A stretch of 64,000 nucleotides of DNA from Balanoglossus misakiensis. Its lineage: Eukaryota > Hemichordata. Where the stretch lies: assembly GCA_040954595.2 (NCBI GenBank), contig CM082591.2, positions 11,408,001 through 11,472,000 of the forward strand, read 5' to 3'. This document shows, piece after piece, positions 1-10,222 of this stretch. Within the stretch, counting starts at the first letter, position 1, and every line of letters starts with the position of its first letter. The notes beneath the pieces are model-generated. The model worked only from the letters and a program-made list of their open reading frames with translations. It was not told where the DNA came from and did not search any database. The translations under genes were made by a program, and so were the position numbers.

Positions 1-381
1 CTATCCGTCAATCTACAGAGTCTAGTGGAAAACTTTCTTATCCTCATAGGCCTATCATGTGTTCTGCGCATCACAACAGAATTTTGTAAACAAACAAGGC
101 TGTGTTTGGAAGCAACCATGGAAACTTTAGAACTATCCGTCCATCTACAGAGTCTAGTGGAAAACTTCCTTATGCGCTAAGGCCTATCATGTGTCCTGCG
201 CATCACAACAGAATTCAATTAATAAACGTGGCTGTGTTTGGAAGCAACCATGGAAATTTTAGAACTATCCGTCGATCTACAGAGTGTAGTCGAAAACTTT
301 CTTATGCGCATAGACCTATCATGTGTTCTGCGCATCACAACAGAATTTTGTAAACAAACGAGGCTGTGTTTGGAAGCAACC

Positions 382-513
382 ATGGAAACTTTAGAACTAT
401 CCGTCGATCTACAGAGTCTAGTGGAAAACTTTCTTATGCGCATAGACCTATCATATGTTCTGCGCATCACAACAGAATTTTGTAAACAAACGAGGCTGTG
501 TTTGGAAGCAACC
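382..513 (+). repeat. Representative 132-bp monomer
   Basis: This is one complete unit counted from the ATG of CCATGG. By count it has 26 G and 27 C in 132 bases (40% G+C) and five CpG dinucleotides, close to the number expected from base composition. Using this numbering, the variable sites are: position 8 (T/C), position 25 (GAT/CAT/AAT), positions 31-45 (the CAGAGTCTAGTGGAA region), positions 52-65 (the dyad), positions 70-80, and the junction at 94-112. The subtype of a unit is the linked combination of these sites. No promoter or polyadenylation signal is evident. Confidence 0.95.
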
Positions 514-961
514 ATGGAAACTTTAGAACTATCCGTCGATCTACAGAGTCTAGTGGAAAACTTTTTTATGCGCATAGGCCTATCATGTATTCTGAGCATC
601 ACAACAGATTTTCTTAAATAACGAGGCTGTGTTTAGAAGCAACCATGGAAATTTTAGAACTATCCGTCGATCTACTGAGTCTAGTGGAAAACTTTCTGAT
701 GCGCATAGGCCTATCATGTGTTTTGCGCATCACAACAGAATTAAATTAATGAACGTAGCTGTGTTTGGAAGCAACCATGGAAATTTTAGAACTATCCGTC
801 GATCTACTGAGTCTAGTGGAAAACTTTCTGATGCGCATAGGCCTATAATGTGTTTTGCGCATCACAACAGAATTAAATTAATAAACGTAGCTGTGTTTGG
901 AAGCAACCATGGACATTTTAGAACTATCCGTCGATCTACTGAGTCTAGTGGAAAACTTTCT

Positions 962-978
962 TATGCGCATAGGCCTAT
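962..978. other. Overlapping double palindrome inside the unit (example)
   Basis: TATGCGCATAGGCCTAT consists of two perfect 10-bp palindromes, TATGCGCATA and ATAGGCCTAT, sharing ATA. It sits at unit positions 54-70 in the most common subtypes. Particular subtypes disrupt one half: TTAAGCGCATA, TTATCCTCATA, CTGATGCGCATA and ATGCGCTTAGG change the first half; ATAGACCTAT, ATAGGTCTAT and ATAGGCTTAT change the second. Whether it binds a protein or extrudes as a cruciform cannot be judged from sequence alone. Confidence 0.7.
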
Positions 979-1055
979 CATGTGTTCTGCGCATCACAAC
1001 AGAATTTTGTAAACAAACGAGGATGTGTTTGGAAGCAACCATGGAAACTTTAGAA

Positions 1056-2070
1056 CTATCCGTCAATCTACAGAGTCTAGTGGAAAACTTTCTTATCCTC
1101 ATAGGCCTATCATGTGTTCTGCGCATCACAACAGAATTTTGTAAACAAACAAGGCTGTGTTTGGAAGCAACCATGGAAACTTTAGAACTATCCGTCCATC
1201 TACAGAGTCTAGTGGAAAACTTCCTTATGCGCTAAGGCCTATCATGTGTCCTGCGCATCACAACAGAATTCAATTAATAAACGTGGCTGTGTTTGGAAGC
1301 AACCATGGAAATTTTAGAACTATCCGTCGATCTACAGAGTGTAGTCGAAAACTTTCTTATGCGCATAGACCTATCATGTGTTCTGCGCATCACAACAGAA
1401 TTTTGTAAACAAACGAGGCTGTGTTTGGAAGCAACCATGGAAACTTTAGAACTATCCGTCGATCTACAGAGTCTAGTGGAAAACTTTCTTATGCGCATAG
1501 ACCTATCATGTGTTCTGCGCATCACAACAGAATTTTGTAAACAAACGAGGCTGTGTTTGGAAGCAACCATGGAAACTTTAGAACTATCCGTCGATCTACA
1601 GAGTCTAGTGGAAAACTTTTTTATGCGCATAGGCCTATCATGTATTCTGCGCATCACAACAGATTTTCTTAAACAACGAGGCTGTGTTTGGAAGCAACCA
1701 TGGAAATTTTAGAACTATCCGTCGATCTACTGAGTCTAGTGGAAAACTTTCTGATGCGCATAGGCCTATCATGTGTTTTGCGCATCACAACAGAATTAAA
1801 TTAATAAACGTAGCTGTGTTTGGAAGCAACCTTGGAAATTTTAGAACTATCCGTCGATCTACTGAGTCTAGTGGAAAACTTTCTGATGCGCATAGGCCTA
1901 TCATGTGTTTTGCGCATCACAACAGAATTAAATTAATAAACGTAGCTGTGTTTGGAAGCAACCATGAAAATTTTAGAACTATCCGTCGATCTACTGAGTC
2001 TAGTGGAAAACTTTCTTATGCGCATAGGCCTATCATGTGTTCTGCGCATCACAACAGAATTTTGTAAACA
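1056..2070 (+). repeat. HOR A, copy 2
   Basis: This is the second copy of the 1055-bp 8-mer. It differs from copy 1 by scattered single bases. Copy 2 has TTGGAAGC where copy 1 has TTAGAAGC (copy 1, about 634), TCATGTG where copy 1 has TCATATG, and CCTTGG in place of one CCATGG near 1831. Similarity fades near 2070, where copy 1 goes on to a GAGGATG junction and copy 2 to GAGGCTG. Confidence 0.88.
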
Positions 2071-2227
2071 AACGAGGCTGTGTTTGGAAGCAACCATGGA
2101 AATTTTAGAACTATCCGTCGATCTACTGAGTCTAGTGGAAAACTTTCTTAAGCGCATAGGCCTATCTATGTGTTCTGCGCATCACAACAGAATTTTGTAA
2201 ACAAACGAGGATGTGTTTGGAAGCAAC
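2071..2227 (+). repeat. Bridging unit between HOR A and block B
   Basis: This is about one unit of the CTTAAGCGCATAGG ... CTATCTATG subtype (133-bp class). It has the same form as units that precede the GGATGTG junction throughout HOR C. A single C is missing at 2227 (CAACATGG instead of CAACCATGG), which brings this unit back to 132 bp. Confidence 0.8.
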
Positions 2228-3248
2228 ATGGAAACTTTAGAACTATCCGTCGATCTACAGAGTCTAGTGGAAAACTTCTTTATGCGCATAGGCTTATCTA
2301 TGTGTACTACGCATCACAACAGAATTCGGTAAATAAACGAGGCTGTGTTTGGAAGCAATCTTGGAAATTTTAGAACTATCAGTCGATCTACAGAGTCTAG
2401 TGGAAAACTTTTTTACGCGCATAGGCCTATCATGTGTCCTGCGCATCACAACAGAATTCGGTAAATAAACGAGGGTGTGTTTGGAAGCAACCATGGAAAT
2501 TTTAGAACTATCCGTCCATCTACAGAGTCTAGTGGAAAACTTTCTTATGCGCATTGGCTTATCTATGTGTTCTACGCATCACAACAGAATTCGGTAAATA
2601 AACGAGGCAGTGTTTGGAAGCAACCATGGAAATTTTAGAACTATCCGTCCATCTACAGAGTCTAGTGGAAAACTTCCTTATGCGCTTAGGCCTATCGTGT
2701 GTCCTGCGCATCACAACAGAATTCAATTAATAAACGTGGCTGTGTTTGGAAGCAACCATGGAAATTTTAGAACTATCCGTCGATCTACAGAGTGTAGTCG
2801 AAAACTTTCTTATGCACATAGACCTATCATGTGTTCTGCGCATCACAACAGAATTTTGTAAACAAACGAGGCTGTGTTTGGAAGCAACCATGGAAACTTT
2901 AGAACTATCCGTCGATCTACAGAGTCTAGTGGAAAACTTTTTTATGCGCATAGGCCTATCATGTATTCTGCGCATCACAACAGAATTTTGTAAAAAAACG
3001 AGGATGTGTTTGGAAGCAACCATGGAAATTTTAGAACTATCCGTCCATCTACAGAGTCTAGTGGAAAACTTCCTTATGCGCTTAGGCCTATCATGTGTCC
3101 TGCGCATCACAACAGAATTCAATTAATAAACGTGGCTGTGTTTGGAAGCAACCATGGAAATTTTAGAACTATCCGACGATCTACAGAGTGTAGTCGAAAA
3201 CTTTCTTATGCGCATAGACCTATCATGTGTTCTGCGCATCACAACAGA
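2228..3248 (+). repeat. Block B, copy 1 (1.02 kb, duplicated 14,056 bp downstream)
   Basis: This block pairs base for base, with no net indel, with 16284-17304. Shared private variants include AATCTTGG (2357), ATCAGTCGATC, GAGGCAGTGTTTGG (2606), TATCGTGTGTCC (2694) and CCGACGATC (3172). By eye I found about six mismatches over 1021 bp. The two copies are flanked by unrelated unit types: upstream GGATGTG here versus AGGCTGTG there, downstream AATTTTGTTAATAAATT here versus GATTTCCTTAAATAAACG there. The block therefore moved as a discrete piece. Confidence 0.9.
2626..2889 (+). repeat. Ordered unit pair P-Q (example)
   Basis: Unit P (2626-2757) carries CCTTATGCGCTTAGG, TGTCCTGCGC and the junction AATTCAATTAATAAACGTGG. 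Unit Q (2758-2889) carries CAGAGTGTAGTCGAAAAC. The same P-then-Q order recurs across the window. Q starts (ATG) include 250, 1305, 2758, 3154, 16814, 31267, 34172, 36681, 41168, 45788 and 49612. Q is almost always preceded by the P-type junction; 50139 is an exception. This shows that subtypes were amplified as multi-unit blocks and not one unit at a time. Confidence 0.85.
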
Positions 3249-3961
3249 ATTTTGTTAATAAATTAACGAGGCTGTGTTTGGAAGCAACCATGGAAATTTT
3301 AGAACTATCCGTCCATCTACAGAGTCTAGTGGAAAACTTCCTTATGCGTTTAGGCCTATCATGTGTCCTGCGCATCACAACAGAATTCAATTAATAAACG
3401 TGGCTGTGTTTGGAAGCAACCATGGAAATTTTAGAACTATCTGTCGATCTACCGAGTCTATCAGAAAACTTTCTCATGCGCATAGGTCTATCGTGTGTTC
3501 TGCGAATCACAACCGATTTCCTCAAATAAACGAGGCTGTGTTTGGAAGCAACCATGGAAATTTTAGAACTATCTGTCGATCTACCGAGTCTATCAGAAAA
3601 CTTTCTCATGCGCATAGGTCTATCGTGTGTTCTGCGAATCACAACCGATTTCCTCAAATAAACGAGGCTGTGTTTGGAAGCATCCATGGAAATTTTAGAA
3701 CTATCCGTCGATCTACAGAGTCTAGTGGAAAACTTTCTTATGCGCATAGGTCTATCGTGTGTTCTGCGAATCACAACAGATTTCCTCAAATAAACGAGGG
3801 TGTGTTTGGATGCAACCATGGAAATTTTAGAACTATCCGTCCATCTACAGAGTCTAGTGGAAAACTTTCTTATGCGCATAGGCTTATCTATGTGTTCTAC
3901 GCATCACAACAGAATTTGGTAAATAAACGAGGCTGTGTTTGGAAGCAACCATGGAAATTTT
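3249..3961 (+). repeat. Five and a half units between block B and the transposon
   Basis: It begins with a 136-bp unit (ATG 3154 to ATG 3290), the extra bases lying in GTTAATAAATTAACG. Two adjacent units, 3422-3553 and 3554-3685, appear identical, both carrying CCGAGTCTATCAG and the rare AACCGATTTCC change; this is a fresh single-unit duplication. The final unit stops after ATGGAAATTTT, where the transposon begins. Confidence 0.88.
3951..3961. repeat. Left target-site duplication, 11 bp
   Basis: ATGGAAATTTT lies immediately left of the element and is repeated exactly at 4418-4428. The undisturbed paralogous unit at 7190-7200 has a single copy running straight into AGAACTATCC. The boundary is ambiguous by up to two bases, because the element's first bases (AG) match the satellite's next bases, so 11-13 bp are possible readings. 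Confidence 0.9.
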
Positions 3962-4113
3962 AGTCTCGGTTACCCAGACGCCTTTGCTTCTTCCGATGCT
4001 CTCCAGAAAAGGGTCTGGGGAAATGCTATTGAAAGCTTTGTAAAACAAAATGGCCGATGTCAGGATTTTGATCATCGCCTGATTGGCTGAGCTGTCAGTA
4101 TGACCCGGGTCAC
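3962..4113 (+). repeat. Left terminal inverted repeat, about 152 bp
   Basis: Read against the reverse complement of 4266-4417 it matches at every position except one: G at 4077, paired with T at 4302. The change is of CpG-to-CpA type. The arm ends at the palindromic TGACCCGGGTCA (4101-4112) plus one further matching base. It also contains a short internal inverted pair, CCCAGAC near 3973 and GTCTGGG near 4013. Confidence 0.93.
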
Positions 4114-4265
4114 TGACTCTCGACAATGTGTGATTATTTGTCGTATCTTCATATCAAGAGACCGGTACTTGTTGGTTGATGCGAAAGGCAAAAGGCGTCC
4201 TCTGTTAGCATTGTTGGAGAAATTATATGAAATATCTTTGGTAGACGATTGTCGAAACTATTGCT
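4114..4265. other. Transposon spacer, 152 bp unique sequence
   Basis: This is the sequence between the two arms. One forward frame (from the ATG at 4100) stays open through the whole spacer, giving about 50 residues with a basic KGKRR stretch and a leucine-rich segment. It then runs into the right arm and the satellite. A 152-bp stretch is open in some frame often enough by chance that this is not evidence for a gene. A captured host-gene fragment is conceivable. An 8-bp inverted pair, TCGACAAT / ATTGTCGA, lies near the two ends. Confidence 0.6.
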
Positions 4266-4417
4266 GTGACCCGGGTCATACTGACAGCTCAGCCAATCAG
4301 GTGATGATCAAAATCCTGACATCGGCCATTTTGTTTTACAAAGCTTTCAATAGCATTTCCCCAGACCCTTTTCTGGAGAGCATCGGAAGAAGCAAAGGCG
4401 TCTGGGTAACCGAGACT
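4266..4417 (-). repeat. Right terminal inverted repeat, about 152 bp
   Basis: This is the mirror of the left arm, beginning at the palindromic TGACCCGGGTCA (4267-4278) and ending in CCGAGACT. It carries CCAATCAG near 4294, present as CTGATTGG in the left arm. Near-identity of the arms suggests a recent insertion or active correction between arms. Confidence 0.93.
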
Positions 4418-4549
4418 ATGGAAATTTTAGAACTATCCGTCGATCTACAGAGTCGAGTGGAAAACTTCCTTATGCGCATAGGCCTATCATGTGTCCTGCG
4501 CATCACAACAGAATTCAATTTACAAACGTGGCTGTGTTTGGAAGCAACC
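4418..4549 (+). repeat. Right target-site duplication and resumed unit
   Basis: The first 11 bases (4418-4428) are the second copy of the target duplication. The rest completes the interrupted unit, which carries the diagnostic CAGAGTCGAGTGG. The same variant unit precedes the 124-bp deleted unit in every C copy, near 7221, 10125, 12629, 15267 and 17510. This fixes the element's address within HOR C. Confidence 0.9.
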
Positions 4550-7321
4550 ATGGAAATTTAGAACTATCTGTCCATCTACAGTGGAAAACTTCCTTATGCG
4601 CATAGGCCTATCATATGTCCTGCGCATCACAACAGAATTCAATTAATAAACGTGGCTGTGTTTGGAAGCAACCATGGAAATTTTAGAACTATCTGTCGAT
4701 CTACCGAGTCTATCAGAAAACTTTCTCATGCGCATAGGTCTATCGTGTGTTCTGCGAATCACAACCGATTTCCTCAAATAAACGAGGCTGTGTTTGGAAG
4801 CATCCATGGGAATTTTAGAACTATCCGTCGATCTACAGAGTCTAGTGGAAAACTTCCTTATGCGCATAGGCCTATCATGTGTCCTGCGCATCACAACAGA
4901 ATTCAATTAATAAACGAGGGTGTGTTTGGAAGCAACCATGGAAATTTTAGAACTATCCGTCCATCTACAGAGTCTAGTGGAAAACTTTCTTATGCGCATA
5001 GGCTTATCTATGTGTTCTACGCATCACAACAGAATTCGGTAAATAAACGAGGCTGTGTTTGGAAGCAACCATGGAAATTTTAGAACTATCCGTCCATCTA
5101 CAGAGTCTAGTGGAAAACTTCCTTATGCGCTTAGGCCTATCATGTGTTTTGCGCATCACAACAGAATTCAATTAATAAACGTAGCTGTGTTTGGAAGCAA
5201 CCATGGAAATTTTAGAACTATCCGTCTATCTACTGAGTCTAGTGGAAAACTTTCTTATGCGCATAGGCCTATCATGTGTTCTGCGCATCACAACAGAATT
5301 TTGTAAACAAACGAGGCTGTGTTTGGAAGCAACCATGGAAATTTTAGAACTATCCGTCGATCTACTGAGTCTAGTGGAAAACTTTCTTAAGCGCATAGGC
5401 CTATCTATGTGTTCTGCGCATCACAACAGAATTTTGTAAACAAACGAGGATGTGTTTGGAAGCAAACATGGAAATTTTAGAACTATCCGTCGATCTACAG
5501 AGTCTATCAGAAAACTTTCTCATGCGCATAGGTCTATCGTGTGTTCTGCGCATCACAACAGATTTCCTTAAATAAACGAGGCTGTGTTTGGAAGCAACCA
5601 TGGAAAGATTAGAACTATCCGTCCATCTACAGAGTCTAGTGGAAAACTTTCTTATGCGCATAGGCTTATCTATGTGTTCTACGCATCACAACAGAATTTG
5701 GTAAATAAACGAGGCTGTGTTTGGAAGCAACCATGGAAATTTTAGAACTATCCGTCCATCTACAATGTCTAGTGGAAAACTTTCTTATGCGCATAGTCTT
5801 ATCTATGTGTTCTACGCATCACAACAGAATTCGGTAAATAAACGTGGCTGTGTTTGGAAGCAACCATGGAAATTTTAGAACTATCCGTCCATCTACAGAG
5901 TCTAGTGGAAAACTTCCTTATGCGCTTAGGCCTATCATGTGTTCTGCGCATCACAACAGAATTCGGTAAATAAACGTGGCTGTGTTTGGAAGCAACCATG
6001 GAAATTTTAGAACTATCCGTCGATCTACTGAGTCTAGTGGAAAACTTTCTTATGCGCATAGGCCTATCATGTGTTCTGCGCATCACAACAGAATTTTGTA
6101 AACAAACGAGGCTGTGTTTGGAAGCAACCATGGAAATTTTAGAACTATCCGTCGATCTACTGAGTCTAGTGGAAAACTTTCTTAAGCGCATAGGCCTATC
6201 TATGTGTTCTGCGCATCACAACAGAATTTTGTAAACAAACGAGGATGTGTTTGGAAGCAACCATGGAAATTTTAGAACTATCCGTCGATCTACAGAGTCT
6301 ATCAGAAAACTTTCTCATGCGCATAGGTCTATCGTGTGTTCTGCGCATCACAACAGATTTCCTTAAATAAACGAGGCTGTGTTTGGAAGCAACCATGGAA
6401 AGATTAGAACTATCCGTCGATCTACAGAGTCTAGTGGAAAACTTTCTTATGCGCATAGGTCTATCGTGTGTTCTGCGAATCACAACAGATTTCCTCAAAT
6501 AAACGAGGGTGTGTTTGGAAGCAACCATGGAAATTTTAGAACTATCCGTCCATCTACAGAGTCTAGTGGAAAACTTTCTTATGCGCATAGGCTTATCTAT
6601 GTGTTCTACGCATCACAACAGAATTTGGTAAATAAACGAGGCTGTGTTTGGAAGCAACCATGGAAATTTTAGAACTATCCGTCGATCTACTGAGTCTAGT
6701 GGAAAACTTTCTTATGCGCATAGGCCTATCATGTGTTCTGCGCATCACAACAGAATTTTGTAAACAAACGAGGCTGTGTTTGGAAGCAACCATGGAAATT
6801 TTAGAACTATCCGTCGATCTACTGAGTCTAGTGGAAAACTTTCTTAAGCGCATAGGCCTATCTATGTGTTCTGCGCATCACAACAGAATTTTGTAAACAA
6901 ACGAGGATGTGTTTGGAAGCAACCATGGAAATTTTAGAACTATCCGTCGATCTACAGAGTCTATCAGAAAACTTTCTCATGCGCATAGGTCTATCGTGTG
7001 TTCTGCGCATCACAACAGATTTCCTTAAATAAACGAGGCTGTGTTTGGAAGCAACCATGGAAAGATTAGAACTATCCGTCGATCTACAGAGTCTAGTGGA
7101 AAACTTTCTTATGCGCATAGGCTTATCTATGTGTTCTACGCATCACAACAGAATTTGGTAAATAAACGAGGCTGTGTTTGGAAGCAACCATGGAAATTTT
7201 AGAACTATCCGTCGATCTACAGAGTCGAGTGGAAAACTTCCTTAAGCGCATAGGCCTATCATGTGTCCTGCGCATCACAACAGAATTCAATTTATAAACG
7301 TGGCTGTGTTTGGAAGCAACC
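4550..7321 (+). repeat. HOR C, copy 1 (2772 bp)
   Basis: It starts at the 124-bp deleted unit (ATG 4550) and runs to the next such unit (ATG 7322). It contains a tandem five-unit duplication with 662-bp offset (5986 and 6648). The first half carries P-type and GGCTTATC-type units that are replaced in later copies by AATTAAATTAATAAACG units, so C1 is the most divergent copy. Its ATG at 7190 starts the empty-site counterpart of the transposon insertion. Confidence 0.85.
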
Positions 7322-10222
7322 ATGGAAATTTAGAACTATCTGTCCATCTACAGTGGAAAACTTCCTTAAGCGCATAGGCCTATCATATGTCCTGCGCATC
7401 ACAACAGAATTCAATTAATAAACGTGGTTGTGTTTGGAAGCAACCATGGAAATTTTAGAACTATCTGTCGATCTACCGAGTCTATCAGAAAACTTTCTCA
7501 TGCGCATAGGTCTATCGTGTGTTCTGCGAATCACAACAGATTTCCTCAAATAAACGAGGCTGTGTTTGGAAGCATCCATGGGAATTTTAGAACTATCCGT
7601 CGATCTACTGAGTCTAGTGGAAAATTTTCTGATGCGCATAGGCCTGTCATGTGTTTTGCGCATCACAACAGAATTAAATTAATAAACGTAGCTGTGTTTG
7701 GAAGCAACCATGGAAATTTTAGAACTATCCGTCGATCTACACAGTCTAGTGGAAAACTTTCTTATGCGCATAGACCTATCATATGTTCTGCGCATCACAA
7801 CAGAATTTTGTAAAGAAACGAGGCTGTGTTTGGAAGCAACCATGGAAACTTTAGAACTATCCGTCGATCTACTGAGTCTAGTGGAAAACTTTTTTATGCG
7901 CATAGGCCTATCATGTGTTTTGCGCATCACAACAGAATTAAATTAATAAACGTAGCTGTGTTTGGAAGCAACCATGGAAATTTTAGAACTATCCGTCGAT
8001 CTACTGAGTCTAGTGGAAAACTTTCTGATGCGCATAGGCCTATCATGTGTTTTGCGCATCACAACAGAATTAAATTAATAAACGTAGCTGTGTTTGGAAG
8101 CAACCATGGAAATTTTAGAACTATCCGTCGATCTACTGAGTCTAGTGGAAAACTTTCTTATGCGCATAGGCCTATCATGTGTTCTGCGCATCACAACAGA
8201 ATTTTATAAACAAACGAGGCTGTGTTTGGAAGCAACCAAGGAAATTTTAGAAGTATCCGTCGATCTACTGAGTCTAGTGGAAAACTTTCTTAAGCGCATA
8301 GGCCTATCTATGTGTTCTGCGCATCACAACAGAATTTTGTAAACAAACGAGGATGTGTCTGGAAGCAACCATGGAAACTTTAGAACTATCCGTCAATCTA
8401 CAGAGTCTAGTAGAAAACTTTCTTATCCTCATAGGCCTATCATGTGTTCTGCGCATCACAACAGAATTTGGTAAACAAACAAGGCTGTGTTTGGAAGCAA
8501 CCATGGAAACTTTAGAACTATCCGTCGATCTACAGAGTCTAGTGGAAAACTTCCTTATGCGCATAGGCTTATCTATGTGTACTACGCATCACAACAGAAT
8601 TCGGTTAATAAACGAGGCTGTGTTTGGAAGCAATCATGGAAATTTTAGAACTATCCGTCGATCTACACAGTCTAGTGGAAAACTTTCTTATGCGCATAGA
8701 CCTATCATATGTTCTGCGCATCACAACAGAATTTTGTAAAGAAACGAGGCTGTGTTTGGAAGCAACCATGGAAACTTTAGAACTATCCGTCGATCTACTG
8801 AGTCTAGTGGAAAACTTTTTTATGCGCATAGGCCTATCATGTGTTTTGCGCATCACAACAGAATTCAATTAATAAACGTAGCTGTGTTTGGAAGCAACCA
8901 TGGAAATTTTAGAACTATCCGTCGATCTACTGAGTCTAGTGGAAAACTTTCTTATGCGCATAGGCCTATCATGTGTTCTGCGCATCACAACAGAATTTTG
9001 TAAACAAACGAGGCTGTGTTTGGAAGCAACCATGGAAATTTTAGAACTATCCGTCGATCTACTGAGTCTAGTGGAAAACTTTCTTAAGCGCATAGGCCTA
9101 TCTATGTGTTCTGCGCATCACAACAGAATTTTGTAAACAAACGAGGATGTGTTTGGAAGCAACCATGGAAATTTTAGAACTATCCGTCGATCTACAGAGT
9201 CTATCAGAAAACTTTCTCATGCGCATAGGTCTATCGTGTGTTCTGCGCATCACAACAGATTTCCTTAAATAAACGAGGCTGTGTTTGGAAGCAACCATGG
9301 AAAGATTAGAACTATCCGTCGATCTACAGAGTCTAGTGGAAAACTTTCTTATGCGCATAGGTCTATCGTGTGTTCTGCGAATCACAACAGATTTCCTCAA
9401 ATAAACGAGGGTGTGTTTGGAAGCAACCATGGAAATTTTAGAACTATCCGTCCATCTACAGAGTCTAGTGGAAAACTTTCTTATGCGCATAGGCTTATCT
9501 ATGTGTTCTACGCATCACAACAGAATTTGGTAAATAAACGAGGCTGTGTTTGGAAGCAACCATGGAAATTTTAGAACTATCCGTCGATCTACTGAGTCTA
9601 GTGGAAAACTTTCTTATGCGCATAGGCCTATCATGTGTTCTGCGCATCACAACAGAATTTTGTAAACAAACGAGGCTGTGTTTGAAAGCAACCATGGAAA
9701 TTTTAGAACTATCCGTCGATCTACTGAGTCTAGTGGAAAACTTTCTTAAGCGCATAGGCCTATCTATGTGTTCTGCGCATCACAACAGAATTTTGTAAAC
9801 AAACGAGGATGTGTTTGGAAGCAACCATGGAAATTTTAGAACTATCCGTCGATCTGCAGAGTCTATCAGAAAACTTTCTCATGCGCATAGGTCTATCGTG
9901 TGTTCTGCGCATCACAACAGATTTCCTTAAATAAACGAGGCTGTGTTTGGAAGCAACCATGGAAAGATTAGAACTATCCGTCGATCTACAGAGTCTAGTG
10001 GAAAACTTTCTTATGCGCATAGGTCTATCGTGTGTTCTGCGAATCACAACAGATTTCCTCAAATAAACGAGGGTGTGTTTGGAAGCAACCATGGAAATTT
10101 TAGAACTATCCGTCGATCTACAGAGTCGAGTGGAAAACTTCCTTAAGCGCATAGGCCTATCATGTGTCCTGCGCATCACAACAGAATTCAATTTATAAAC
10201 GTGGCTGTGTTTGGAAGCAACC
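7322..10222 (+). repeat. HOR C, copy 2 (2901 bp)
   Basis: This copy lies between the deleted units at 7322 and 10223. The order is: deleted unit, CCGAGTCTATCAG unit, units with AATTAAATTAATAAACG junctions, a CGTCAATC / TTATCCTCATA unit, the AATCATGG unit (8635), then the 662-bp pentamer twice (8888 and 9550). Private changes include CGTGGTTG near 7430, GAAGTATCC near 8250 and TTTGAAAGC near 9681. It is the longest copy and carries extra units at its start relative to C3. Confidence 0.87.

Larger units (their letters stand above)
1..1055 (+). repeat. HOR A, copy 1 (8-mer, 1055 bp)
   Basis: This is the first of two tandem copies of an 8-unit block. The sequence at base 1 recurs at 1056, and every landmark in 1-1015 has a partner 1055 bp downstream, for example 250/1305 and 645/1700. 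The length equals eight units minus one base, because one unit is 131 bp at the TTAAATAACG (copy 1) or TTAAACAACG (copy 2) junction. The start is the window edge, so the true HOR phase is unknown. Confidence 0.9.
1..3961 (+). repeat. Satellite array, left arm (about 30 units of 132 bp)
   Basis: This is the head-to-tail array left of the transposon. The recurring landmarks in each unit are CCATGG, then GAACTATCCGTC, then TAGTGGAAAAC, then a TGCGCA-containing dyad, a second TGCGCA, ATCACAACAGA, and a variable junction before CTGTGTTTGGAAGCAACC. Successive CCATGG sites at 117, 249, 381 and 513 are 132 bp apart. All units point the same way. The first base of the window is already inside a unit, so the array starts upstream. 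No gene is supported here. The open frames seen on both strands follow from a period of exactly 44 codons and from the scarcity of stops in the unit. Confidence 0.98.
3962..4417. mobile_element. 456-bp non-autonomous TIR transposon (foldback / MULE-like MITE)
   Basis: The element starts AGTCTCGGTTACCCAGACG and ends CGTCTGGGTAACCGAGACT. It has inverted arms of about 152 bp flanking a 152-bp unique spacer, so two thirds of it can fold into a hairpin. With an 11-bp target duplication and very long arms it best fits Mutator-like non-autonomous elements, a superfamily known for 8-11-bp duplications and often long TIRs. That assignment is inference, because no transposase is encoded. Foldback-type elements of other superfamilies are the alternative. 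It is the only non-satellite sequence in the window and is present once. Confidence 0.88.

Noticed and set aside
110-126. CENP-B-box-like string (TGTGTTTGGAAGCAACC)
   Set aside because: It shares only the TTGGAARC middle. The essential TTCG and CGGG ends of the mammalian CENP-B box are absent in every unit I looked at.
382-513. Phased A/T tracts (bent DNA) in the unit
   Set aside because: AAATTTT, GAAAACTTT and GAATTTT are centred near unit positions 8, 47 and 98. Spacings of about 39, 51 and 42 bp do not give a clean helical phase, so curvature is not supported by reading alone.
3274-3963. 229-codon open frame, and about 300 similar frames of 60-260 codons across the window
   Set aside because: They are made of the same 44-residue repeat in different frames and on both strands. 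They are broken by 1-bp unit-length differences, and unit differences change residues freely. They are not annotated as genes.
4101-4112. TGACCCGGGTCA as a nuclear-receptor or other operator site
   Set aside because: It is a 12-bp palindrome at the inner end of each arm. It is explained as part of the TIR, and nothing else supports a regulatory role.
3962-4417. hAT, piggyBac or Tc1/mariner assignment of the transposon
   Set aside because: The target duplication is 11-13 bp, not 8 bp, TTAA or TA, and the termini do not have the short TIR form of those families.
4100-4561. 153-codon frame across the transposon
   Set aside because: It starts in the left arm, crosses the spacer and right arm and ends in satellite sequence. 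No domain is recognisable and the frame has no independent support.
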